Source: Rickettsiales bacterium
GTDB taxonomy: Bacteria > Pseudomonadota > Alphaproteobacteria > Methylaequorales > Methylaequoraceae
Assembly: GCA_002711625.1 (NCBI GenBank)
Contig: PARR01000034.1
Location: forward strand, 12,208-17,677
DNA length: 5,470 nt
Direction of reading: 5' to 3'
Each line of letters opens with the position of its first letter. The first letter of the stretch is position 1. A program made the position numbers and the translations under genes. Positions 1 to 5,470 of the stretch are shown here, piece after piece. The notes under the pieces are model-generated. The model ran no database searches. It was not told where the DNA came from and was given only the letters and a program-made list of their open reading frames with translations.

Positions 1-344
1 GTAGAGTAAATATTATTGAATGTGGGAGCCATAACAAAAAAAGTAAGAAATAGTGAAATTGCAATCAAAATCTGATTTGGCGGGGTTTGTTGTGTGCCTA
101 AAGCCTGTCTAAGAATTGACATTACAATAATAATTCTAGTAAAAGCTGTCATACCTAAAACCAAGGATGGTAATATAGTAAGAGCTGTCATTAGAGCTAA
201 TATTTTTAGAGATAATGAGTAAGTTTTATCACCATTTGCTGACTCTGAAATGGTTAAAGCTTCAAATCCGTCAGGTACCGATTGACAAAAAACAATTGTT
301 GGAACAAAAAAAAGAAAAAGGAAAGTAAAGTTAATTTTTTTCAT
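1..344 (-). CDS. fliP: Flagellar export gate protein FliP, N-terminal part (3' end outside window)
   Basis: FliP forms the pentameric core of the FliP5-FliQ4-FliR1 export channel in the inner membrane within the MS-ring; its injectisome counterpart is SctR. The window holds the first 114 residues. They start with a Lys-Lys then Phe/Leu-rich signal peptide (about 1-20, MKKINFTFLF onward, possible cleavage before QSVPD); cleavage of a signal peptide is known for FliP. The first mature membrane segment is at about 46-64. The family signature begins at FTRIIIVMSILRQALGTQQT (about 68-87) and continues PPNQILI, with a second membrane segment at about 91-109 and MAPTF (about 105-109). Every conserved element expected in this portion is present. 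The ATG lies inside the fliO 3' end, with AAGG 7 nt upstream. fliQ and fliR probably follow outside the window. Confidence 0.97.
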   Translation of the reverse strand, partial: MKKINFTFLFLFFVPTIVFCQSVPDGFEALTISESANGDKTYSLSLKILALMTALTILPSLVLGMTAFTRIIIVMSILRQALGTQQTPPNQILIAISLFLTFFVMAPTFNNIYS

Positions 345-660
345 TCATCAACCTTTTTTCAAAAACGTTTTCTAATCCGTCTAATTTATTGGTTTTGAGA
401 GACTTTATTTCTGTTAGTAATGCACCGGAGTTTTTTCCTGAAATATACAAATAGTCTTTATGATCAAGGTTTAATATCAAAGCTCTATCGCCCTGTCCTA
501 GAATTGTGATCTCTGAGACAGTCATTCTTTTTTTTGAATTTAATTTTTTTGAAATTATATGCCTGTTTTTTTTGAGAAAATAAAACCCAAAAAACAATAT
601 GATTATGAAACTTATTACTATTAAGTAACTTTCTAAAGTTGGACCTGTATATCCTTGCAT
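331..660 (-). CDS. fliO: Flagellar biosynthesis protein FliO
   Basis: FliO is a small membrane protein that helps assemble the FliP ring of the flagellar export gate and is not part of the finished gate. The 109-residue product has a short periplasmic N-terminus, one membrane helix (about 11-29), a basic cytoplasmic stretch (about 30-45), and the conserved FliO core around VSEITILGQGDRALILNL (about 48-65). The start is fixed by GAGG 4 nt upstream of the ATG (GAGGAAAAATG) and by an in-frame TAG three codons upstream, so no longer N-terminus with a signal peptide is possible in this frame. It overlaps fliP by 14 bp, implying coupling. It follows fliN by 122 bp, the widest gap in the window, and appears to have its own sigma-54-type promoter. 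Confidence 0.93.
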   Translation of the reverse strand: MQGYTGPTLESYLIVISFIIILFFGFYFLKKNRHIISKKLNSKKRMTVSEITILGQGDRALILNLDHKDYLYISGKNSGALLTEIKSLKTNKLDGLENVFEKRLMNEKN

Positions 661-685
661 TTTTCCTCGCTATCTAATAAAGAGG

Positions 686-703
686 ATGCAAGAATGTTGC
701 CGA
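686..703 (-). promoter_or_regulatory. Putative sigma-54 (RpoN) promoter of fliO
   Basis: The minus strand of the fliN-fliO gap contains TCGGCAACATTCTTGCA. The invariant GG (701-700) and GC (689-688) are separated by exactly 10 nt, the -12 box TTGCA is perfect, and the -24 box is partial (CGGCAA against TGGCAC). The predicted start is near 676, giving a leader of about 16 nt that still includes the fliO Shine-Dalgarno site. The distance from the -12 C to the ATG is 28 nt, the same as for the fliK element. The weaker -24 box makes it less certain than that one. Confidence 0.55.
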
Positions 704-764
704 AACAAGAAAAGTTTATATAAGTCATTGATTATATTGATAAAAAATATTTATGAAATTTAGT

Positions 765-780
765 TGTCAAGAATTTGGCA
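765..780. promoter_or_regulatory. 16-bp imperfect palindrome, possible activator-binding site
   Basis: The sequence TGTCAAGAATTTGGCA is an inverted repeat with 6-bp arms (TGTCAA and TTGGCA, one mismatch) around a 4-bp centre. It lies just after the fliN stop, centred about 97 bp upstream of the predicted fliO transcription start. This is a plausible place for a sigma-54 enhancer site. As I recall it, the FleQ box is close to GTCAATAAATTGAC; positions 766-779 agree with that at 11 of 14 bases. Short palindromes arise by chance in AT-rich DNA, so this is a candidate only. Confidence 0.35.
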
Positions 781-782
781 TA

Positions 783-1184
783 TTATAAATTTTGTACCAT
801 TTCTTCTGGATCGGAGACTTCGGTAAATCTTATGCCAAACCTTTCTCCAACCATAACAACCTCACCTTTCGCTATTTTTGTCCCATTGGCTAATATATCT
901 AGAGGTTCGCCAGCGAGTCTATCTAATTCAACAACAGATCCTTCATTTAAACGAAGTAAATCTTTAATTTTTATTTCAGTGTTACCAACTTCTACAGTTA
1001 AACGAACTTCAATATTTTCTAAAACTCGAAGATTATTAACGGCCGCTGAATTGGGATCAATTTTTGGTTTAGTATTGCTGGCTTCAGGTGTTTTTGAAGC
1101 TGTTTGTTCTGCTTGTGTGTTTTCTGATTTCTTTGTTTCTTTTAAGTTTTCATTATTACCGTTTTCTGCGATTTCTGCGTTCAT
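783..1184 (-). CDS. fliN: Flagellar motor switch protein FliN
   Basis: FliN forms the lower ring of the C-ring with FliM and docks the FliH-FliI export complex. The 133 residues comprise a disordered, Glu/Asn/Thr-rich N-terminal tail (about 1-48) and a complete SpoA domain (about 52-130). The domain contains the hallmark stretch LLRLNEGSVVELDRLAGEPL (about 76-95), followed by NGTKIAKGEVVMVGERFGIRF. No key residues appear missing. The start is well supported: the coding strand reads TAAGGAGAATAAAATG, so a strong AAGGAG site uses the fliM stop codon and lies 6 nt from the ATG, implying coupled translation with fliM. The gene ends normally, and the 122-bp gap that follows holds the regulatory elements listed separately. 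Confidence 0.98.
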   Translation of the reverse strand: MNAEIAENGNNENLKETKKSENTQAEQTASKTPEASNTKPKIDPNSAAVNNLRVLENIEVRLTVEVGNTEIKIKDLLRLNEGSVVELDRLAGEPLDILANGTKIAKGEVVMVGERFGIRFTEVSDPEEMVQNL

Positions 1185-1194
1185 TTTATTCTCC

Positions 1195-2172
1195 TTATTT
1201 TAATCTTTTAGTTAAACTAATTGCGGCATTTCCCTTGACTTCACCCATCTCAGCGAGAAAGTACTTTTGATCAGACACAAAAAAGTCTACTGTATCCTCA
1301 ACATTTATATTTATTGTATCTCCTGACTTAAGTCTTAGCAATTTTGACATCGAAACAACTGGTTGGGCAAGTTTACTATTTACCTTAAGTGGAATCTCCA
1401 ATATGGCCTTTTCTAATTTATCCTTCCAGGTTAAATTAGATTCTACGACATCTGATTGAACTCTAGATCTCAACAATGATGAGACAGGCTTAAGAGTTTG
1501 TAAAGGATAAACAATATCAAAAGACATTGAGTCAACTTTCGGGAGTTGCATCACAAAAGAACAAACAATAACCAGATCTGATGATTCTACAAATGCTGCA
1601 AATTGGGGATTTTGCTCTCTGCTATGAAAATTTATTGATATCGGACTTAAGTCTTTCCAAGAGGCTTCTAATGTTTTTGAAATACCATCATTGATAACTT
1701 CAATAATCTTTTCCTCGGTAGAAGTAAATTCGGTTCTCGAATTATCAAGGATTTCAAGTTTACCTCCATATCTACTGCTTGTGCACAAACTAACAAATGA
1801 AGGAGGGAGAACAGTTAGCATGGAGCCTCTTAGTTCGTCTATTCTACTGTTAGTTAAACTCATAAAAGCCTCTAAACTTGAACTATATTCTTCAAATGAT
1901 TTTACCTCAGGAGGAAATGAACTTATTCGGGGTTGTACTCGCAATAACGGAAGAAAAACACTTCTTACCATTCTAGCAAATCTTTCATTAATCAATCTCA
2001 AAGCATAGTAATCACCTAAAAGTGATAAATCATCGGACCCGAATTGAAATGATTTGATATCTACTTCATTCCCGTCTTTTAAAGTAGTTGAAGCGCTCAA
2101 GTCACCTGTCTTAAGTCCCTCCATTAATGCATTGACTTCTTCAGACGATAATTTTCTTGATGGTTCAGCCAT
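1195..2172 (-). CDS. fliM: Flagellar motor switch protein FliM
   Basis: FliM is the C-ring component that binds phospho-CheY, FliG and FliN and controls rotation direction. The 325 residues are a normal length. The N-terminal CheY-binding segment is recognisable as LSSEEVNALMEGL (about 8-20), comparable to the usual LSQxEIDALLNG. The middle CheC-like domain spans about 45-235, with ERFARMVRSVFLPLLR (about 63-78) typical of the family. The C-terminal SpoA (FliN-like) domain covers about 250-325. The FliG-binding GGXG loop appears altered: the sequence reads YGGKLE (about 135-140) where GGDGR is usual. The region around 85-190 is divergent overall. A weak AAGG Shine-Dalgarno element lies about 8 nt before the ATG. 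The gene follows fliL by 11 bp, and its TAA stop forms part of the fliN ribosome-binding site. Confidence 0.96.
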   Translation of the reverse strand: MAEPSRKLSSEEVNALMEGLKTGDLSASTTLKDGNEVDIKSFQFGSDDLSLLGDYYALRLINERFARMVRSVFLPLLRVQPRISSFPPEVKSFEEYSSSLEAFMSLTNSRIDELRGSMLTVLPPSFVSLCTSSRYGGKLEILDNSRTEFTSTEEKIIEVINDGISKTLEASWKDLSPISINFHSREQNPQFAAFVESSDLVIVCSFVMQLPKVDSMSFDIVYPLQTLKPVSSLLRSRVQSDVVESNLTWKDKLEKAILEIPLKVNSKLAQPVVSMSKLLRLKSGDTININVEDTVDFFVSDQKYFLAEMGEVKGNAAISLTKRLK

Positions 2173-2183
2173 ATAATTACCTT

Positions 2184-2816
2184 TTACTGTAATACGAATG
2201 AGGTGAAATGTACATTTTCTACCCCACCAAATCCTTCAACCTTTTCGAGCACATTATTTATGCCATTTTTCAAAGCACCCGCAAGCTCTTGTTTTCCTGT
2301 CCTTCCAGATATATCTTCAGAAGAAAATTCTGACATAATAGTCAATATTTCAGACCGTAAAGCTAATTGATGACTATCGACATTAGCCATAACTTGATCG
2401 TCATATTGAGTTGAAACACCCAGAGATATTTGAAGAAATTTCTTTGAACCTTTAAGATTTGTTGTGAAGTTTCCGGGAAATTCATAATACGTAGTTGCGA
2501 AGATTTCTTCTTCAGGTGTGACTTTTGGCATTTTTTTTGGCCCAGAAGGACAATTTCCTTCCTCGTCTTTCTCCTCTTCTGCACATTCTTCTTCAGCCTC
2601 TTCCTTACCATTCTTTGATTCATCAGTGTTTTCTGCATCAGGATTTTCTTTTTTTTCGATTATTTGGGAAATTTCACTTGACGGATCAGATTTATCTCCT
2701 CCCATAAAAATGCCTAGTCCCAATCCAATTCCAAGTAAAACAAGACCACCAACCGAAAATAGAATTATTTTAAGTGGACTCTTCTTTTCAGTTTCTTGGG
2801 TATTTTCTTCGGCCAT
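2184..2816 (-). CDS. fliL: Flagellar basal-body-associated protein FliL, with long acidic linker
   Basis: FliL is a single-pass inner-membrane protein that surrounds or supports the MotAB stator and stabilises the motor under load. The 210-residue product has a short polar N-terminus, a Gly-rich membrane helix (about 16-39), an acidic linker (about 41-105) and the periplasmic FliL domain (about 106-210), ending in VENVHFTSFVLQ, typical of the family C-terminus. Most FliL proteins are nearer 150-180 residues. The extra length here is the linker, which is dominated by Glu and Asp and holds two cysteines (about 78 and 89). The ATG is supported by a strong TAAGGAG Shine-Dalgarno site 7 nt upstream (2830-2824). 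Its position directly before fliM is the usual one. Identification is secure from the TM-plus-domain layout and context. Confidence 0.94.
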   Translation of the reverse strand: MAEENTQETEKKSPLKIILFSVGGLVLLGIGLGLGIFMGGDKSDPSSEISQIIEKKENPDAENTDESKNGKEEAEEECAEEEKDEEGNCPSGPKKMPKVTPEEEIFATTYYEFPGNFTTNLKGSKKFLQISLGVSTQYDDQVMANVDSHQLALRSEILTIMSEFSSEDISGRTGKQELAGALKNGINNVLEKVEGFGGVENVHFTSFVLQ

Positions 2817-2849
2817 CCTATTTCTCCTTAATGTTTATATTTTAACAAT

Positions 2850-4136
2850 TTATGCTTTAACATCAATATTATGAATATTTTTACTAGTTATTTTCAATGG
2901 TTTTCTTTCCTTCTTAAGAGATATCAGTTTTTCATCATTGTTCTTTTTTTTCTCTTTATTACCGTTGAAAGAATTACCTCCATTGTTGGAAAAACTTGAA
3001 AACTTTTGATTTTTATTTTCAAAAATTTCTTCTAATTTGTGCAAATTTTCATTTAAAATATTTGCTGTATCTTGAGTCTCTGCAACAAAATTAATCTGCG
3101 TTGAAGAATTTTTTTTTGCAAAAATTTCTAATCTTATTTTCCCAAGATTACTTGGATTCAGTTTGATATCAACTTTATTCATACCGTTCTGTAATGAATT
3201 TTTAATAATCTTTGCTAATTTTTCACCCCAGCCGCTTTCCATCAAATCAAGAGTTTCTTGAGATAAATATGAAGAATTTTGTAAGTCTTTTCTTTGAGAA
3301 CCCACATTCAAGTCATTTTTATTTGAGAATCTCATTTTGGAATCACTTAAATTTAAACTTTTTCTTAAATTTTGTGCGTTAATCTGATTTCTCATTGAAC
3401 CTTCTGTGGATAAGCCTGAGAAAGAACTTTTTTTAATTTCTGTATTTTTTTCATTAGTATTACGTGAAAATTGTTTATTTTTTTTTAAAAATTTTCTCAG
3501 TATCAAATTTTCTGAATTATTTATTTCATTTTTAATGTTATTTTTATCAAAATTACCCTCAAAAACTGACTTTCTATTTTTTACTTTAAGATTATCATCT
3601 ATTCTTATAGAATTTGATAAATTATTATTTTTAAATTGTATATCTTTATTTTGAAATTTTTTCTCTGAAGCAGTCTTTACTTTGATCTCAATAAAATTAG
3701 AGTTAGCCTCATTATTTTTCTCGTTAAAGAAAAAGCTCTTGTCATTGAACTTTAATTTAACTTTATTTCTTGGAAAATTTTGATTTAAGGCAAGGCTAAT
3801 ATTTTCTGTTTTAAAAAAATTTTTATTAATATCTTTGCTGTTCTGATCTTTAACAATTTTATCCTCAGAAAAAGCGTTAATACCGAGTTCTTCATAAAAT
3901 ATCTCAGCTAAAGAACTTGTCAAATCTAATGTTTTATCATCATCTAAATTATTTGTTTGACTTTTTTCATTTAATCCTTGAAATGAAGTTTCTGATTTTC
4001 CGGACTCAAAATTTTCTAAATTAACCAAAGAAAATAATTCAGAAAATAAATCATCTATACTTGACAAACTCTTAACTTTGTCAGAAAAAAAGTTAATTTT
4101 AGTTAAGGCTTGCTGATTTTTTCCAATAACATCCAT
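2850..4136 (-). CDS. fliK: Flagellar hook-length control protein FliK
   Basis: FliK is exported during hook assembly, acts as a molecular ruler, and through its C-terminal domain switches the FlhB gate from rod/hook to filament substrates. The 428-residue length is typical. Residues 1-295 are low-complexity, very rich in Asn, Lys, Ser, Phe and Glu, with no recognisable fold. This is normal for the flexible ruler part, here exaggerated by AT-rich codon use. Residues about 298-375 form the conserved Flg_hook domain: GWGEKLAKII, then VDIKLNPSNLGKIRLEI (about 322-338), matching the family's LxLxPxxLGxxxV core, then a helix ending near LHKLEEIFE. The remaining 50 or so residues are a Ser/Asn/Lys-rich tail. 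No strong Shine-Dalgarno site precedes the ATG; only purine-rich AAGAAT is seen. The upstream sigma-54-like element suggests fliK opens its own transcription unit. It is followed by fliL after 33 bp. Confidence 0.93.
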   Translation of the reverse strand: MDVIGKNQQALTKINFFSDKVKSLSSIDDLFSELFSLVNLENFESGKSETSFQGLNEKSQTNNLDDDKTLDLTSSLAEIFYEELGINAFSEDKIVKDQNSKDINKNFFKTENISLALNQNFPRNKVKLKFNDKSFFFNEKNNEANSNFIEIKVKTASEKKFQNKDIQFKNNNLSNSIRIDDNLKVKNRKSVFEGNFDKNNIKNEINNSENLILRKFLKKNKQFSRNTNEKNTEIKKSSFSGLSTEGSMRNQINAQNLRKSLNLSDSKMRFSNKNDLNVGSQRKDLQNSSYLSQETLDLMESGWGEKLAKIIKNSLQNGMNKVDIKLNPSNLGKIRLEIFAKKNSSTQINFVAETQDTANILNENLHKLEEIFENKNQKFSSFSNNGGNSFNGNKEKKKNNDEKLISLKKERKPLKITSKNIHNIDVKA

Positions 4137-4161
4137 GATTCTTGAATTCTTTTATAAATAT

Positions 4162-4179
4162 GTGCAAGTCTGATGCCAA
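4162..4179 (-). promoter_or_regulatory. Putative sigma-54 (RpoN) promoter of fliK
   Basis: Read on the minus strand, the fliJ-fliK gap contains TTGGCATCAGACTTGCA. It matches the sigma-54 consensus TGGCACG-N4-TTGCW at the invariant GG (4177-4176) and GC (4165-4164) with exactly 10 nt between them, at most of the -24 box (TTGGCA), and fully at the -12 box (TTGCA). Transcription would be expected to start near 4152, about 16 nt before the fliK ATG. Sigma-54 control of mid-hierarchy flagellar genes is established in Vibrio and Pseudomonas, and requires a FlrA/FleQ- or FlrC/FleR-type activator. No activator gene is in this window, so that part is inference. Confidence 0.68.
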
Positions 4180-4184
4180 TAATA

Positions 4185-4598
4185 TTAGTTCTGTTTGGTT
4201 TTATTTCTAAAGTCTTCTTGTTGTTTTGACTCATTATTTTGTTCTTTGATTAACAGTTCTGTGTTTCTTTTTTTTAAAATTTTTTCTTGCTGTTTTTTTA
4301 TTTTATTAATTTCCAATAAATAAGATTTTATTTCATTCTTCAAATGTTGCTTTCTATTTGATGATATATCAATCTTTTCTTGAAGGTTAATTCTAAAATT
4401 TGAAGCTTGTTTCAAGGAACTGCTTGATATAAGTTCGCCCTCAGAAAAATCTGATGATTGCATTATTTTTTTTAGATTGTTATTAATGTCTTCAATCTTT
4501 TTCTTTTCAGAGTTTAAAGTAGACAGATTAATTTCTAGTTTATTTTTTTTTAGTTTCTTAAAAGTGAATAAACGGTCGTATTTGTTTTTTTTCATCAT
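4185..4598 (-). CDS. fliJ: Flagellar export protein FliJ (coiled-coil)
   Basis: FliJ is a small coiled-coil protein that inserts into the FliI ring, like the gamma subunit of F1, and links ATPase, export gate and chaperones. The 137-residue product is close to the usual length of about 145. It is almost wholly helical in character, rich in Lys, Glu, Asn and Gln, with leucine and isoleucine spacing suggesting two long helices (about 5-55 and 65-120) separated by a Ser-rich segment near 48-64. Identification rests mainly on position directly after fliI, size and coiled-coil composition, because FliJ is poorly conserved. The first of two adjacent ATGs is chosen because it overlaps the fliI TGA (ATGA) and has an AGGA element 10 nt upstream; starting at the second would remove only one residue. 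The gene holds several long A-tracts on the coding strand. Confidence 0.88.
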   Translation of the reverse strand: MMKKNKYDRLFTFKKLKKNKLEINLSTLNSEKKKIEDINNNLKKIMQSSDFSEGELISSSSLKQASNFRINLQEKIDISSNRKQHLKNEIKSYLLEINKIKKQQEKILKKRNTELLIKEQNNESKQQEDFRNKTKQN

Positions 4599-5470
4599 AA
4601 TATTGAAGTCCTAAGATTATTAACACTTTCCTCGAAATCAGACTTTGTTTTATAATTTTGTTTAATTAGTAGGCAAATCTTTGGCCATATTTCAAGTGAT
4701 TTGTCAATATCTTGATTTTGACCCGGAGTATAACCGCCCATAAGCACAAGATCTTTGTTTTCTTGATACAAAGAATACATTTTCTTGATAAACTCAGCTA
4801 ATTCTTGGTGTTCAATTGACACAATAGAATTCATTACACGGCTTAAGGATTGATTCAAATCAATAGCTGGATAAATTCCTTGCTGTGCAAAATCTCTTGA
4901 AAGAACAATATGCCCATCAAGTATTGCTCTAGCGGTGTCTACAACAGGGTCATTTGTGTCATCAGAATCGGCAAGAATTGTATAAAAACTTGTTATAGTT
5001 CCTTGACCTTCTTCTCCAGTTCCCGTTCTTTCAATAAGATTTGGAATCATTGATATAACAGATGGTGGATAACCTTTTGATGTGGGTTGCTCCCCCAGGG
5101 CTAACCCAACTTCCCTTTTTGCATGTGCAATTCTTGTTAGAGAATCCATAATCAGAAGCACATTTTTTCCTTTTGATCTAAAATATTCGGCTACTGATGT
5201 AGCCCTTTCAGCACCCTTAATTCGGAGTAGCGGCGATTTGTCAGCTGGCACTGCAACTATAATAGTTCTTTTTTTGGTTTCATCATTTAATACCTCTTTT
5301 ACAAAACTACCTAATTCTCTTCCTCTTTCTCCAATTAAAGCAACAACAACAATATCCGCATCTGTGAACTTTGTCATCATTCCCAAAAGTATTGACTTTC
5401 CCACACCAGAACCTGCAATAATACCTAATCTTTGACCTCTTCCAACTGTGAATAATGAATTAATAGCACG
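4595..5470 (-). CDS. fliI: Flagellum-specific ATPase FliI, C-terminal part (5' end outside window)
   Basis: FliI is the cytoplasmic ATPase of the flagellar type III export apparatus. It is related to the F1 beta subunit and works with FliH and FliJ to deliver substrates to the export gate. The open frame runs off the window edge, leaving 291 residues. The visible part begins just before Walker A (GSGVGKS, about visible residues 20-26). Then come the GERGRE loop with the catalytic-type Glu (about 47-52), Walker B in LLIMDS (about 105-110), the family signature KGYPPSV (about 132-138), and LSRDFAQQGIYPAID (about 190-204). The last is characteristic of FliI and other type III secretion ATPases. 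All catalytic motifs in view look intact. An in-frame GTG inside Walker A is not a start, because the homology continues upstream to the edge. The TGA stop overlaps the fliJ start as ATGA, implying translational coupling. A virulence-type SctN paralogue is unlikely given the flagellar neighbours. Confidence 0.97.
   Translation of the reverse strand, partial: RAINSLFTVGRGQRLGIIAGSGVGKSILLGMMTKFTDADIVVVALIGERGRELGSFVKEVLNDETKKRTIIVAVPADKSPLLRIKGAERATSVAEYFRSKGKNVLLIMDSLTRIAHAKREVGLALGEQPTSKGYPPSVISMIPNLIERTGTGEEGQGTITSFYTILADSDDTNDPVVDTARAILDGHIVLSRDFAQQGIYPAIDLNQSLSRVMNSIVSIEHQELAEFIKKMYSLYQENKDLVLMGGYTPGQNQDIDKSLEIWPKICLLIKQNYKTKSDFEESVNNLRTSIL

Noticed and set aside
282..344. Lipoprotein-like cysteine near the end of the FliP signal peptide (Cys20)
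   Set aside because: The residues before the Cys (IVF) do not fit a lipobox because Phe at -1 is disfavoured, and FliP is a polytopic gate protein with a normally cleaved signal peptide.
633..728. A 31-codon minus-strand ORF beginning in the fliN-fliO gap and running into fliO out of frame
   Set aside because: There is no convincing ribosome-binding site, it overlaps the well-supported fliO start and the sigma-54-like element, and the product resembles nothing I recognise.
731..770. Possible sigma-70 promoter on the minus strand: TTGACA (770-765) and TATAAT (736-731)
   Set aside because: Both hexamers are perfect but are 28 nt apart, far from the required 16-18. TTGACA is an arm of the palindrome, and TATAAT is expected by chance in such AT-rich DNA.
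775..1203. Plus-strand 142-codon ORF opposite fliN
   Set aside because: It is a shadow of the secure fliN frame, with Ser/Phe/Leu-rich composition typical of antisense reading.
2817..2849. Search for a promoter or terminator in the fliK-fliL gap
   Set aside because: Only the fliL Shine-Dalgarno site is evident; there is no GG-N10-GC element and no hairpin followed by a T-run.
2518..2874. Plus-strand 118-codon ORF opposite the start of fliL
   Set aside because: The Ser-rich run is the reverse complement of the Glu-rich FliL linker; it has no support of its own.
5402..5404. GTG as a possible start of a shorter fliI
   Set aside because: It lies within the Walker A motif, and conserved FliI sequence continues upstream to the window edge.

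Overview
The window is a stretch of a flagellar gene cluster with every gene on the minus strand. Read in the direction of transcription (high to low coordinates) the order is fliI (3' part), fliJ, fliK, fliL, fliM, fliN, fliO, fliP (5' part). The DNA is very AT-rich (roughly 30% GC by eye), most strongly in fliJ and fliK. The gene order, and a FliN core with the phrasing typical of gammaproteobacterial FliN, suggest an AT-rich gammaproteobacterium, perhaps a marine lineage with a streamlined genome. This lineage call is an inference, and a divergent alphaproteobacterium is not excluded.

Layout: 5470-4595 is the C-terminal 291 residues of the export ATPase FliI, starting just before Walker A. 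fliJ (4598-4185) overlaps it by ATGA. A 48-bp gap follows with a good sigma-54-type promoter just before fliK (4136-2850). fliL (2816-2184), fliM (2172-1195) and fliN (1184-783) follow with gaps of 33, 11 and 10 bp and mostly good Shine-Dalgarno sites. The largest gap (782-661, 122 bp) holds a second sigma-54-type element and, about 80 bp upstream of it, a 16-bp imperfect palindrome. fliO (660-331) and fliP (344 to the window edge) overlap by 14 bp.

How the genes work together: FliI and FliJ are soluble parts that energise the flagellar type III export apparatus. FliK measures hook length and switches export specificity. FliL is a membrane protein supporting the stator and basal body. FliM and FliN build the cytoplasmic C-ring switch. 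FliO and FliP belong to the assembly of the membrane export gate.

The most interesting signal is regulatory. Two sigma-54-like -24/-12 elements, ahead of fliK and fliO, have the invariant GG-N10-GC layout and an exact TTGCA -12 box. Both sit at the same distance from their start codons (28 nt from the -12 C to the A of ATG). This would split the cluster into fliI-J, fliK-N and fliO-P transcription units, with read-through possible. I see no mobile element, RNA gene, CRISPR array or clear terminator, and no undescribed biological system; protein-level oddities are limited to FliL and FliM.
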